Assembly (NCBI RefSeq): GCF_005234135.1
Contig: NZ_CP039965.1
Location: forward strand, 1,302,001-1,366,000
Length of the DNA: 64,000 bases
Direction: 5' to 3'
DNA from: Pseudorhodobacter turbinis
GTDB lineage: Bacteria > Pseudomonadota > Alphaproteobacteria > Rhodobacterales > Rhodobacteraceae
Below, piece by piece: positions 9,545 to 18,365 of this stretch. The notes beneath the pieces were generated by a model. That model searched no databases. It worked only from the letters and a program-made list of their open reading frames with translations, and was not told where the DNA came from. Position 1 is the first letter of the stretch; each line of letters starts with the position of its first letter. The position numbers and the translations under genes are program-made.

Positions 9545-10270
9545 ATGACCGACTATATTCTGTCCGAGGCCACGCGTGAGAAGCTGAAGAAAGTATCCAC
9601 CGCCTCGGTTGCCACGGCGCTTTACAAACGCGGGCTGCGCAACCAATTCGTTCAGGGTGTCGCGCCCGTTGCGATCAAGCCGGTGACGATGGTCGGGCAG
9701 GCCTTTACCCTGCGCTATATCCCCGCGCGCGAAGATCGCAACCCGCTGACCGTTTTCCGCAACCGCGACCACAAGCAACGCGTCGCTATTGAAACCTGCC
9801 CCGAGGGCCACGTGCTAGTCATGGATGCGCGCAAGGATTCTCGCGCGGCGACGGCGGGCTCTATCCTGATCACACGGCTTGCGCTGCGCAAGGCGGCAGG
9901 TGTGGTGTCTGATGGCGGTGTGCGTGATGCGGCGGGTATCGGGGCGCTGGATATGCCTGCCTATTTCGCGCGGCCCTCGGCCCCGACCAACCTGACGCAC
10001 CACGAGGCGATCGAGATCAACGTGCCGATTGCCTGCGGTGATGCACCGGTATTTCCGGGCGATGTGATGCTGGGCGACAGCGACGGCGTCATGGTGATCC
10101 CCGCCCATCTGGCGGATGAGATTGCGGATGAATGCACCGGCATGGAATCCTTTGAGGATTTCGTGCTGGAGCAGGTGAATGCCGGCGCCGGTATCATCGG
10201 CCTTTATCCCGCGACCGAAGAGGCCAATCTGGAAAAATACGCCAAATGGCGTGAGAAGACAGGCCGCTAA
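9545..10270 (+). CDS. RraA-family protein, probable 4-hydroxy-4-methyl-2-oxoglutarate-type aldolase
   Basis: 241-residue RraA-like protein. It has the glycine-rich phosphate/metal-site motif DGGVRDAAG (about residue 120), whose Arg-Asp pair is the catalytic feature of the HMG/oxaloacetate aldolase branch. The length exceeds the 160-residue RNase E inhibitor RraA, as is common for the catabolic members. Followed by a strong inverted repeat and then a 2-hydroxyacid dehydrogenase, it probably acts on a branched or hydroxylated 2-oxoacid. A direct role in RNA turnover is unlikely. Confidence 0.85.
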   Translation: MTDYILSEATREKLKKVSTASVATALYKRGLRNQFVQGVAPVAIKPVTMVGQAFTLRYIPAREDRNPLTVFRNRDHKQRVAIETCPEGHVLVMDARKDSRAATAGSILITRLALRKAAGVVSDGGVRDAAGIGALDMPAYFARPSAPTNLTHHEAIEINVPIACGDAPVFPGDVMLGDSDGVMVIPAHLADEIADECTGMESFEDFVLEQVNAGAGIIGLYPATEEANLEKYAKWREKTGR

Positions 10271-10294
10271 ATCTGGTCTTATTATCGGATCAAA

Positions 10295-10324
10295 GGTAAG
10301 ACGCGTGGCGTAGCGCGTCTTACC
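10295..10324 (+). terminator. Perfect 11-bp inverted repeat, possible terminator or attenuator
   Basis: GGTAAGACGCG at 10295-10305 pairs perfectly with CGCGTCTTACC at 10314-10324 around an 8-base loop. It stands 24 bases after the RraA-like gene and 35 bases before the 2-hydroxyacid dehydrogenase. No T tract follows, so it may be a Rho-independent-like end, a transcript stabiliser or a protein-binding palindrome. Confidence 0.6.
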
Positions 10325-10359
10325 CCCGCGTATCTGATATGTTTTGAAAGATCACCTGA

Positions 10360-11319
10360 ATGGAAATCGCGGTTATCGGAAGCATTCATCCCCGTGGGAT
10401 CGAATTTCTGGAAAATACGCCGGGCATCAAAGCCGTCTTTGTCGATCCCGATGACAGTGCCGCCGTCATGGCTGCCACGCGCACGGCAACGGCGATCCTG
10501 ATCAGAACCTCTCCGCTTACCGCCGCGCATATTGACGGCGCGCAAAACCTCAAAATCGTTTCGCGGCATGGCGTGGGGATCGATAATGTCGACCTTGAGG
10601 CGTTGAACCGTCGCCGGATTCCGTTGACCGTGATTGGCGACCAAAACGCGGTATCGGTGGCCGAGCATGCGTTTTATCTGATGCTGGCGGCAACCAAAAT
10701 GGGTCTGCGGTATGACCAAGCGACGCGCGCGGGCAATTGGGGGTATCGCGATTCCCTCGCCTCACACGATCTGGCGGGCAAGAATTTGCTGGTGGTCGGC
10801 ATGGGCCGGATTGGTGCTTTGGTCGCGAAACGAGCGCAAGCCTTTGGGATGACCGTGTATTTTCACGACAGCTCGGCTAATAATCAGGATACTGATTGGA
10901 TCAAGGTTAGCCTGTCCGATGGTTTGAAGCTGGCGGATGTTGTTAGCATCCATGTGCCGTTGTTGCCCGCCACGCGCAATCTTATCGGGCCTGCGGCCTT
11001 TGATATGATGAAACCGTCATCGGTTCTTATTTCCACCTCTCGTGGCGGAATTGTTGATGAGGCGGCCCTTGCCCTTGCGCTTGCCAGTGGCCAAATCCGC
11101 GCGGCGGGGCTTGACGTATTTGCGCAAGAACCGGTGACGCCTGATAACCCATTGCTAAAACTGGATAATATCATCCTGTCGCCGCATATGGCCGCGATGA
11201 GCGACGATGGCGCGGCCCGCATGGCCATGACAGCGGCGCAAAACTGTCTGGACGGGATCAATGGGCGGCTGGACCTGTCGCTTGTCGTCAACCCTGAGGT
11301 TCTTGCGGCGGTTGAATGA
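10360..11319 (+). CDS. D-isomer-specific 2-hydroxyacid dehydrogenase
   Basis: 319-residue NAD-dependent dehydrogenase of the D-2-hydroxyacid (SerA/GhrB) superfamily. The NAD-binding GMGRIGALVAKRAQAFGM lies near residue 147. The catalytic triad is visible as Arg in STSRGGIVDE (about 229), Glu in QEPVTPDNPL (about 259) and His in LSPHMAAMSD (about 278). It would reduce a 2-oxoacid or oxidise a D-2-hydroxyacid. The neighbouring RraA-like aldolase makes a linked 2-oxoacid pathway plausible. Confidence 0.9.
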   Translation: MEIAVIGSIHPRGIEFLENTPGIKAVFVDPDDSAAVMAATRTATAILIRTSPLTAAHIDGAQNLKIVSRHGVGIDNVDLEALNRRRIPLTVIGDQNAVSVAEHAFYLMLAATKMGLRYDQATRAGNWGYRDSLASHDLAGKNLLVVGMGRIGALVAKRAQAFGMTVYFHDSSANNQDTDWIKVSLSDGLKLADVVSIHVPLLPATRNLIGPAAFDMMKPSSVLISTSRGGIVDEAALALALASGQIRAAGLDVFAQEPVTPDNPLLKLDNIILSPHMAAMSDDGAARMAMTAAQNCLDGINGRLDLSLVVNPEVLAAVE

Positions 11320-11397
11320 TTTTATCCGGACAGGCGCAGGGGGCTGGCGTAACATGGCACCACCGGTTGGCCGATTATTCAGATCTGGAGCGATGCA

Positions 11398-12099
11398 ATG
11401 ACGACCCCTGATAATATGCCGCCCGTTGACCGGCTGAACCGCTTCAGCCTTGCCTCGGCCCAAATCTATCAAATATTGCGGGATGATATCATCTCGCTGT
11501 CGTTGTCGCCGGGCACCGTGCTGTCGCGTGCGGCGCTGCAAAAACGGTTTGGCACCAGCCAGACGCCGATCAGGGACGCGTTGATGCGTCTGGAAGAGGA
11601 CGGGCTTGTCGATGTTTTTCCCCAGCATGCGACCAAGGTCAGCCGGATAAACATCGGCGCCGTTCAGCAGGCCTTGTTTTTGCGCACCGCGCTGGAACGT
11701 GAGGCCGTCCACAGGCTGTCCGAAAACCCGCCAGAAGAAATGCTCTGCGCGCTTGAGGATTGCATCAAACGCCAACGATATCTGGCGGATCAGATGGAGC
11801 TGGCTGAATTTTCGATTATGGACAAAACTTTCCACAAGATCATATTCGAGGCGGCGCGCATTTCGGACCTTTGGGATCTTGTTCGGCAACGCAGTGGGCA
11901 CAATGACCGGCTGCACAAGCTGCATCTGCCGCTAGAGGGACGCTCGGGGCAGATTATCGAGGATCACGCGGGCATTATTGATGCCCTGAGGCGCGGGGAT
12001 TCGATGGGCGCGCAAGCGGCCGTGCGCGCCCATGTGTCCCGCTCCACCCAGAATATTGAGGCGATCAGGGCCAAGCATGGTGACTGGCTGATCGATTAA
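11398..12099 (+). CDS. GntR-family transcriptional regulator (FadR/FCD subfamily)
   Basis: 233-residue regulator. N-terminal winged helix (residues about 20-85, including RAALQKRFGTSQTPIRDALMRLEEDGLV) and a C-terminal all-helical FCD effector domain with metal-site-type residues in MDKTFHKIIFEAA. It lies 78 bases after the 2-hydroxyacid dehydrogenase on the same strand and ends 2 bases before a convergent gene. It is likely the local repressor of the RraA/hydroxyacid dehydrogenase genes. Confidence 0.9.
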   Translation: MTTPDNMPPVDRLNRFSLASAQIYQILRDDIISLSLSPGTVLSRAALQKRFGTSQTPIRDALMRLEEDGLVDVFPQHATKVSRINIGAVQQALFLRTALEREAVHRLSENPPEEMLCALEDCIKRQRYLADQMELAEFSIMDKTFHKIIFEAARISDLWDLVRQRSGHNDRLHKLHLPLEGRSGQIIEDHAGIIDALRRGDSMGAQAAVRAHVSRSTQNIEAIRAKHGDWLID

Positions 12100-12101
12100 A
12101 G

Positions 12102-12938
12102 CTAATCCCAGCGGGCTTGCGCCTCCATCGCCATCGGGCCATCAGGTGCTGCTGTCCAAAGTTTAAGGTCATCCCCCTGCTTTTGGGCATGTAAAAAGAA
12201 GCTGCCACCGCCGAAAATGGGGGCCATGCTGCGGAAACTGAAGCTGCTCGGCGTGCGACCCATCAGATCGGCTGCATATTGTGCCAAGAGCATTGCCTGC
12301 AACGGACCATGCACCACAAGGCCGGGATAGAACTCCTCATCCATCGCGTAGGGCAGGTCATAATGGATGCGGTGGCTGTTGAAGGTCAGCGCGGAATAGC
12401 GGAACAAAAACGCCGGAGAGGCGCTGATTTCGCGCCGTTCCTCGCCGTGCGGGGCAGGGGTGGGCTTGGCCGCCGTGCCGCTTGGTGTTGCCTCGCGGTA
12501 CACGATATCTTGTCGCTCGCTTAGGATGGGTCCGCGCGGGCTGCTGAAGTTATGGCGCACGGCCACAAAGCACAGCGCACCGGAGCGGCCGCTTTTCATC
12601 GTCACATCCTCGATCACCGATTGGCGGGTGATATCCTCACCAACCCTTGGCGCGGAGTGAAATTGCAGCGCGCCGCCCGCCCACATCCGTCTTGGCAGCG
12701 GCACCGGCGGCAGAAAACCGCCGCGCTTCGGGTGGCCATCGGGGCCGAGTTCGGCCGTGGACACAAGGGGTTGGCACAGGCAGTGATGGGTCAAAAGCGG
12801 TGCATCGGCCCCGTCCTCGGTCGGGCCTTCGCGGTCCAGCGTGGCATACAGGCGTTGCGCCAACGTGGAGGACAACACCTCATGCGCCTGATCCTCGCGC
12901 CCGATCCATTGGCGCAGGTGGTCAATATCAAGTGACAT
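12102..12938 (-). CDS. FAS1-like/HTD2-type hot-dog hydratase (mesaconyl-C4-CoA hydratase-like)
   Basis: 278-residue protein made of two hot-dog folds, resembling the Chloroflexus mesaconyl-C4-CoA hydratase and mitochondrial HTD2 group. Seen directly: GGFLPPVPLPRRMWAGG near residue 74, FRYSALTFNSHRIHYDLPYA near 180 (the Tyr/Asn/His hydration motif region) and VVHGPLQAMLLAQ near 208. It should add water to an unsaturated acyl-CoA. It is 3 bases from the CaiB gene and ends the minus-strand unit with that CoA-transferase and an acyl-CoA dehydrogenase. Confidence 0.85.
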   Translation of the reverse strand: MSLDIDHLRQWIGREDQAHEVLSSTLAQRLYATLDREGPTEDGADAPLLTHHCLCQPLVSTAELGPDGHPKRGGFLPPVPLPRRMWAGGALQFHSAPRVGEDITRQSVIEDVTMKSGRSGALCFVAVRHNFSSPRGPILSERQDIVYREATPSGTAAKPTPAPHGEERREISASPAFLFRYSALTFNSHRIHYDLPYAMDEEFYPGLVVHGPLQAMLLAQYAADLMGRTPSSFSFRSMAPIFGGGSFFLHAQKQGDDLKLWTAAPDGPMAMEAQARWD

Positions 12939-12941
12939 ACT

Positions 12942-14036
12942 TCAGGCCTCCAATGGCTTCAGCGCGGGCACCGGCCCATAGCTGTGCGGATCATCGCCCC
13001 AAACCGGCGCAGGGGCAGGCAAGGACACCGGCCCCGATTCCGTCTCTACCGTGATCCGGCGCAGATGCGGATGGTTGGACAGCCCGTCCATATCATTAAG
13101 CTGCGCCAAGGCGACATCCGCCCGCGACAGGGCGGCAACCGCCTCTGGTCCGGTCATCTGGGCGAAGGCGGCACCGACAATAGCATCGGTTTCAACGCGG
13201 TTTTGCACCCGGTTGACGTTACGGGCGAAACGCGGATCTGTCGCAAGTTCTGGCGCTTGCAAGAACACCGCAGACAGGTTCTTCCATTCCCGATCACTTT
13301 GCACCGATAACAAAATCTGTGCGCCATCCTTGGCCGTAAACACCCCGTAAGGCGCAATAGAGGTATGCGCGAGGCCGATGCGTTTTGGGCTGCTTCCCGC
13401 CTCATGGTTCAGCAGTGGCACCGTCAGCCATTCTGCCATCACGTCAAACATAGAGATTGAGATATGCGCCCCTTGCCCCGTTACCGCACGGCGCAGCAGC
13501 GCCTCAAGGATCGCGGAATGGGCAGTCGCCCCCGTGGCAATATCCACGATGGAAATGCCAACGCGCGCCGGTTCCGACGGGCCACCGGTGATCGAGCACA
13601 GGCCGGATTCTGCCTGCACCAGCAAATCATAGGCTTTGCGATCCGCCATCGGCCCGCCATCGCCGTACCCCGTGATGGAGCAACAGATAAGATGGGCAAA
13701 ATCCTGCGCCAATCTGTCCGGCCCAAAGCCAAGCCGGTCCAGCGCACCGCGTTTGAGGTTTTGCACCAGCACATCCGCGCCGGCCAGCAGCTCGGCCAGA
13801 ACCGCTTTGCCTTCGGCCGAGGCCAGATTGACCGTCTGGGATGTCTTGCCGCGGTTCAACCAGACGAAATAGCTTGATTGGCCTTTGGCAGCCGTATCAT
13901 AGCCGCGCGCGAAATCGCCCTCGGGGCGCTCGATCTTGATGACCTCTGCCCCCGCATCGGCAAGGCGCGCGGTGCAAAACGGTGCGGCGACGGCTTGCTC
14001 GATAGAGACAACCTTGATCCCTTCCAGCGGCCGCAT
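12942..14036 (-). CDS. CaiB/BaiF (family III) CoA-transferase
   Basis: 364-residue family III CoA-transferase, which moves CoA between carboxylic acids through an aspartyl-CoA anhydride. N-terminal Rossmann-like segment GIKVVSIEQAVAAPFCTARLADAGAEVIKIE, the GYGDGGPMADRKAYD substrate region (about 127-141) and the conserved Asp in VGISIVDIATG (about 167) are present. Its ATG shares one base with the stop of the upstream acyl-CoA dehydrogenase. It probably supplies the CoA ester for that dehydrogenase and the downstream hydratase. Confidence 0.9.
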   Translation of the reverse strand: MRPLEGIKVVSIEQAVAAPFCTARLADAGAEVIKIERPEGDFARGYDTAAKGQSSYFVWLNRGKTSQTVNLASAEGKAVLAELLAGADVLVQNLKRGALDRLGFGPDRLAQDFAHLICCSITGYGDGGPMADRKAYDLLVQAESGLCSITGGPSEPARVGISIVDIATGATAHSAILEALLRRAVTGQGAHISISMFDVMAEWLTVPLLNHEAGSSPKRIGLAHTSIAPYGVFTAKDGAQILLSVQSDREWKNLSAVFLQAPELATDPRFARNVNRVQNRVETDAIVGAAFAQMTGPEAVAALSRADVALAQLNDMDGLSNHPHLRRITVETESGPVSLPAPAPVWGDDPHSYGPVPALKPLEA

Positions 14037-15199
14037 CAGAACGACCTCGGCAGGCCGAGGATATGTTCGGCCACATAGGAAAGGATGAGGTTGGTCGAGA
14101 TCGGCGCAACCTGATAGAGCCGCGTTTCGCGGAATTTCCGCTCGATGTCATATTCGCAGGCAAAGCCGAACCCGCCATGGAATTGCAAACAGGCGTTCGC
14201 CGCCTCCCATGAGGCTTTGGCCGCAAGGTATTTCGCCATATTCGCCTCGGCGCCGCAAGGCTGGCCCGCGTCATAAAGCTCACAAGCCTTTTTGCGCATC
14301 AGGTTGGCGGCCTCGATCTCAATATAGGCTTCGGCAATCGGGAATTGCACACCCTGGTTTTTGCCGATTGGGCGGCCAAAGACTTCGCGCTCGCTGACAT
14401 AGCGCACGACGCGGTCGGTGAACCAATAGCCGTCGCCAATACATTCCGCCGCGATCAAGGTGCGTTCGGCATTGAGGCCGGTCAGGATGTATTTAAATCC
14501 CTTGCCCTCTTCCCCGATGAGGTTTTCTTCGGGGATTTCAAGGTTGTCAAAGAACAGCTCATTGGTCTCATGGTTGACCATATTCAGGATCGGCTGCACC
14601 CGCATCCCCGATTTCATCGCCTCTTTGATATCGACGATAAAGATCGAAAGCCCTTCGGATTTCTTCTTGACCTCGGACAGCGGCGTCGTGCGCGCCAGCA
14701 GGATCATCAGGTCGGAATGCTGTACCCGGCTGATCCAGACCTTTTGGCCGTTGATGACGTATTTATCGCCCTTCTTGACGGCGGTGGTTTTCAGCTGTGT
14801 GGTATCGGTGCCGGTCGTCGGCTCGGTCACGCCCATGGATTGCAGGCGCAGTTCGCCGCTGGCGATCCGGGGCAGGTATTTCTGGCGCTGTGCCTCTGAT
14901 CCGTGGCGTACCAGCGTGTTCATATTGTACATCTGGCCGTGGCAGGCGCCGGAATTGCCGCCCGCACGGTTGATCTCTTCCATGATCACCGCCGCTTCAG
15001 TCAGCCCAAGACCCGAGCCGCCGTATTCTTCGGGGATAAGGGCAGCCAGCCAGCCCGCTTTGGTCAGGGCCTCCACGAATTCTTCGGGATAGGCGCGCTG
15101 TTCATCGATTTTACGGTGATATTCATCAGGGAAGCCTGCGCAGAGCGCGCGAACGGCGTCACGGATGTCTTGAAAGTCATTTGCATCGTGCTGGTACAA
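14036..15199 (-). CDS. Acyl-CoA dehydrogenase, probable TTG start
   Basis: 387-residue acyl-CoA dehydrogenase. Central motifs GVTEPTTGTDTTQLKT and INGQKVWISRVQHSD are clear. In the C-terminal domain the usual YEGTSEIQ is replaced by YQVAPISTN, so the canonical catalytic glutamate is not at that place; the same substitution marks a recognisable subfamily. The only upstream ATG is at 15226 with a poor ribosome site, whereas a TTG at 15199 has GAGGAG 7 bases upstream (spacer CCTTCCG), so I start there. It is first in a unit with the CaiB and HTD2-like genes. Confidence 0.87.
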   Translation of the reverse strand: MYQHDANDFQDIRDAVRALCAGFPDEYHRKIDEQRAYPEEFVEALTKAGWLAALIPEEYGGSGLGLTEAAVIMEEINRAGGNSGACHGQMYNMNTLVRHGSEAQRQKYLPRIASGELRLQSMGVTEPTTGTDTTQLKTTAVKKGDKYVINGQKVWISRVQHSDLMILLARTTPLSEVKKKSEGLSIFIVDIKEAMKSGMRVQPILNMVNHETNELFFDNLEIPEENLIGEEGKGFKYILTGLNAERTLIAAECIGDGYWFTDRVVRYVSEREVFGRPIGKNQGVQFPIAEAYIEIEAANLMRKKACELYDAGQPCGAEANMAKYLAAKASWEAANACLQFHGGFGFACEYDIERKFRETRLYQVAPISTNLILSYVAEHILGLPRSF

Positions 15200-15330
15200 C
15201 GGAAGGCTCCTCGGGGGTTTTCGCATCAAGCAGAATTTTCCCGATAATCCGTCAGGCCGACTCATTTATCAAATATCTGAATGGCCTTTCAGATATGCTG
15301 AAACAGCATGGCTTGAAAGGCCGCCAATGC

Positions 15331-15354
15331 AAAAGACGGCCGCGGGGCCGCCTT
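15331..15354 (-). terminator. Probable Rho-independent terminator after the SDR gene
   Basis: On the minus strand the RNA can fold a 9-bp stem (AAGGCGGCC with GGCCGUCUU, one G-U pair; plus coordinates 15333-15341 with 15346-15354) with a CCGC loop, followed by UU. It lies 22 bases beyond the SDR stop and separates that gene from the acyl-CoA dehydrogenase unit. Confidence 0.7.
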
Positions 15355-15375
15355 TCACAGATTTTATGGTCCAGC

Positions 15376-16296
15376 TTAAACCGGATCCCAGCTAAAGGCA
15401 TCGGCTGAAACATCCAGCGGCACATAGCTTGACCGCAGTGCCGGAATCGCATGGCTGCGCACGCTGTCCAGATCCCAGCCCTCACCACGATGCACAGAGC
15501 GGACGGGGCGCGGCTGCGACATCAGGAAAATCTCGTTGTTGCGCACGGCAAAGATCTGGCCGGTGGTGTCCGCGCCTTCATCAGATGCCAGATAGAGCGC
15601 AATCGGGGCGATCTTTTCCGGTGCCATTTCCTTCATCCGGTTAACGCGGGCTTCTTGCTCGGGGCTGTCCACCTTGATCGAAGAGGTCATCCGGCTCCAG
15701 GCAAAGGGGGCTATGCAGTTGGAACGGATGTTCCAGCGCTGCAAGTCCAATGCGATGGACTTGGACAGCGCGGCGATACCAAGCTTGGCCGCCGAGTAGT
15801 TGGCCTGCGCCAGATTGCCGATCAGGCCAGAGGTGGACGTCATATGGATCAGGCTGCCGGAGCCTTGCTCGCGCATCACATCTGCCGCCGCGCGGCTGAC
15901 GTTGAACGTGCCGTAAAGGTGGACTTTCACCACCGCGTCGAAATCTTCATAGGTCATCTTGTGAAAGAAGCAATCGCGCAGGATGCCTGCGTTATTCACC
16001 ACGGCATCCAGCCGCCCAAAGCTGTCTGTGGCCTGACGCACCATCGCCTGCGCGCCCTCTTGGATGGAAACATCATCGCCATTGGCCACGGCCTTACCGC
16101 CAAGCTTTTCGATCTCGGTAACGGTTTGTTCCGCCGCAGCGCTGGATTCGCGCTTGCCGTCGAGGGATGCGCCGATGTCATTCACAACAACGGCAGCGCC
16201 CGCTTTGGCAGCCTCAAGCGCTATGGCGCGACCGATGCCGCCGCCTGCTCCGGTTACAAGGACGACTTTCCCGCCGAGGGGTTTGGTTTCTGACAT
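15376..16296 (-). CDS. SDR-family 3-hydroxyacyl-CoA dehydrogenase-like protein
   Basis: 306-residue short-chain dehydrogenase. Cofactor motif TGAGGGIGRA (about residue 16), NNAG (about 98), and the catalytic Ser/Tyr/Lys in MTSTSG...YSAAK (about 147-166). The sequence is closest in style to the dehydrogenase part of peroxisomal multifunctional enzyme 2 and bacterial relatives acting on 3-hydroxyacyl-CoA, with an 80-residue tail after the core. The ATG at 16296 is preceded by GGAGGA, so the longer frame is not used. It lies 34 bases after the IclR gene and is closed by a terminator. Confidence 0.88.
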   Translation of the reverse strand: MSETKPLGGKVVLVTGAGGGIGRAIALEAAKAGAAVVVNDIGASLDGKRESSAAAEQTVTEIEKLGGKAVANGDDVSIQEGAQAMVRQATDSFGRLDAVVNNAGILRDCFFHKMTYEDFDAVVKVHLYGTFNVSRAAADVMREQGSGSLIHMTSTSGLIGNLAQANYSAAKLGIAALSKSIALDLQRWNIRSNCIAPFAWSRMTSSIKVDSPEQEARVNRMKEMAPEKIAPIALYLASDEGADTTGQIFAVRNNEIFLMSQPRPVRSVHRGEGWDLDSVRSHAIPALRSSYVPLDVSADAFSWDPV

Positions 16297-16330
16297 ATTT
16301 CCTCCGATGTGTGATCTAAGCTCTGGTAAT

Positions 16331-17107
16331 TCAGGGGCCTGCGGGACGCACAAACAAGCAGCGCTCGATAAGCTGTGCGGCCTCGGCCAAGGCCTTGCCC
16401 ACTCCGGCAAGGCTTTCGTCATCATGCTGTGCGGCGATGGTGATGCTGCTCATCCCGAGGCGGGGGCTGCCTGCCCCGTCACGTGCGATTGTGGCGACGA
16501 TATCCAGCCCACGAAACAACTGCCCGCGGTCGCGGCCATATCCGACGGCCTTGGCGGTGGCGACATCCTGCCAATAGGCGTCAAAGTCGGGCTCTTGCTG
16601 CCAGCGCACTGTATCAAATCCCTTGCGGGTCGCGGCTTTGCTTAGGCCAAGCGTGGCGGCGTAACTGCGCCCGAAAGCACCTGCGAAGACTGGCAGGCGG
16701 GTGTTTCGGGCGATCACGGCCTGCACGATATTGGGCGCTGCGAACCTGTCGATCAGCACAATCCGGTCTTGCGGGGTGATCTGCCACAGCGCGATCGTCA
16801 CCCTATGGTCTTGCGCGACACTGTTAAGGGTGGAGCGCAGCAAATCCGAAGGGTTCGCACCCAACAAAGGGGCTGCAAGCTCCATCAACCCCATGCCAAC
16901 GCGATATGTTTTGGTTATCGGATCAAAGCTGAGCAACCCCTCATGCGCAAGCGTACGCAGGATATTGAAGGCTGAAGAAACGTTCATCTCCGTCTCTCGT
17001 GCGATCTGCGTGGCACCCATCGGGCGATTGGTCGTGGCCAGCAAGCGCATGATCATCATGGCGTTCTGCACTGCGGGTACGGGCTTGTGGCTTTGATCGT
17101 CGGTCAT
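16331..17107 (-). CDS. IclR-family transcriptional regulator
   Basis: 258-residue regulator: N-terminal winged helix-turn-helix (MGATQIARETEMNVSSAFNI, about 30-49) and a C-terminal IclR effector (GAF-like) domain ending near residue 250. It is divergent from the acyl-CoA dehydrogenase at 17197 and upstream of the SDR gene, so it probably controls both directions of this catabolic region. A short palindrome in the shared promoter region is annotated separately. Confidence 0.9.
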   Translation of the reverse strand: MTDDQSHKPVPAVQNAMMIMRLLATTNRPMGATQIARETEMNVSSAFNILRTLAHEGLLSFDPITKTYRVGMGLMELAAPLLGANPSDLLRSTLNSVAQDHRVTIALWQITPQDRIVLIDRFAAPNIVQAVIARNTRLPVFAGAFGRSYAATLGLSKAATRKGFDTVRWQQEPDFDAYWQDVATAKAVGYGRDRGQLFRGLDIVATIARDGAGSPRLGMSSITIAAQHDDESLAGVGKALAEAAQLIERCLFVRPAGP

Positions 17108-17139
17108 ATAATTCCTTGAGCAGAATATAATTTACTATA

Positions 17140-17152
17140 CAGAATGCTTCTG
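17140..17152. promoter_or_regulatory. Candidate IclR operator palindrome in divergent promoter region
   Basis: The perfect palindrome CAGAATGCTTCTG stands in the 89-base divergent region, next to a TATAAT-like hexamer at 17126-17131 and a second CAGAAT half-site at 17121-17126. Binding of the adjacent IclR protein is an inference from position and symmetry. Confidence 0.4.
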
Positions 17153-17196
17153 TTAGTTCAAGACTTGATTGACAGCGTCCAATGGGAGGAAAATCA

Positions 17197-18363
17197 ATGG
17201 CGGTAGGTGTGGATGATGATGTTTTTGAACAGCTGGTAGATACAGTAAGCCGATTCGCGAGAGAACGTCTTATTCCTGCTGAACGGCGGGTCGAAGAAGA
17301 AGACGCGATCCCCGAAGAGATTATTGCCGAGATGAAAGAGATGGGGCTTTTCGGCCTCTCTACCCCCGAAGAATACGGCGGCATCGGCTTGAATGTTCCG
17401 CAAGAAGCGCGGCTGATCGAGGCATTGTGCTATGCCTCGCTGACGTTCCGGTCGCTGATCGGCACCAATGTTGGCATTGGCGCACAGGGCATCGTGATGG
17501 ATGGCACGCCTGCGCAAAAAGACCAGTGGTTGCCGGGAATTGCCAGCGGCGACACAATCGCCTCTTTCGCGCTGACCGAACCTGATAACGGGTCGGATGC
17601 GGGTGGTATTCGTACCTCTGCGCGGCGTGATGGCGATGATTTCGTCATCAATGGTACCAAGCGTTATATCACCAATGCGGTGCGCGCCGGGGTGTTTACC
17701 GTCTTTGCCCGCACCGATGCCGACAAACCCGGCGCCGATGGCGTTTCCGCCTTTATCGTGCCCGCCGATACACCCGGCATCACCGTGGCCAAGCCCGACC
17801 GCAAGCTGGGCCAGCGTGGCACCAAAACCTCGGACGTGATTTTCGACAATGTGCGCGTGCCGCAATCGGCCATCATCGGCGGGCCAGAGAACCTGCACAA
17901 GGGCTTCCGCACCGCGATGAAGGTGCTGGACCGTGGCCGCATCCATGTCGGCGCGATGGCCGTGGGTCAAAGCCAGCGGATGCTCGATATCGCCACCGAT
18001 TACGCGCTGGATCGCAAACAGTTCGGCAAGCCGATCGGGGAACACCAGCTTGTGCAGGGAATGCTTGCCGATTGTCAGGCAGACCTTCACGCCGCCCGCG
18101 CCCTTGTGCGTGCCACGGCCGATACATTCAACCGCGAAGGCAAGGCGATCCTCGAGGCCTCTTGCACCAAGTATTTCTGCACCGAGGCTGCTGGCCGGAT
18201 CGCGGATCGGGCGCTGCAAATCCATGGTGGCGCGGGCTATATGGCGGAATATGACATTGAACGTCTGTACCGAGATATCCGTTTGCTGCGCATTTATGAG
18301 GGCACAAGCCAGATCCAGCAATTGGTGATCGCGCGCCGTACCCTTGCCAATAGGGCGGGTTGA
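17197..18363 (+). CDS. Acyl-CoA dehydrogenase
   Basis: 388-residue acyl-CoA dehydrogenase with all canonical signatures: ALTEPDNGSDAGG (about 126), INGTKRYITNA (about 152), QIHGGAGYMAEYDIERLYRD (about 339) and the catalytic glutamate in YEGTSQIQQLVIAR (about 367). The ATG at 17197 follows GGGAGGA with 6-7 bases spacing; the in-frame ATG at 17182 lies before that ribosome site. First gene of the nine-gene plus-strand degradation run and likely to catalyse its alpha,beta-desaturation step. Confidence 0.93.
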   Translation: MAVGVDDDVFEQLVDTVSRFARERLIPAERRVEEEDAIPEEIIAEMKEMGLFGLSTPEEYGGIGLNVPQEARLIEALCYASLTFRSLIGTNVGIGAQGIVMDGTPAQKDQWLPGIASGDTIASFALTEPDNGSDAGGIRTSARRDGDDFVINGTKRYITNAVRAGVFTVFARTDADKPGADGVSAFIVPADTPGITVAKPDRKLGQRGTKTSDVIFDNVRVPQSAIIGGPENLHKGFRTAMKVLDRGRIHVGAMAVGQSQRMLDIATDYALDRKQFGKPIGEHQLVQGMLADCQADLHAARALVRATADTFNREGKAILEASCTKYFCTEAAGRIADRALQIHGGAGYMAEYDIERLYRDIRLLRIYEGTSQIQQLVIARRTLANRAG

Positions 18364-18365
18364 TT

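Noticed and set aside
17194..18321. 375-codon minus-strand frame
   Set aside because: Antisense to a canonical acyl-CoA dehydrogenase.
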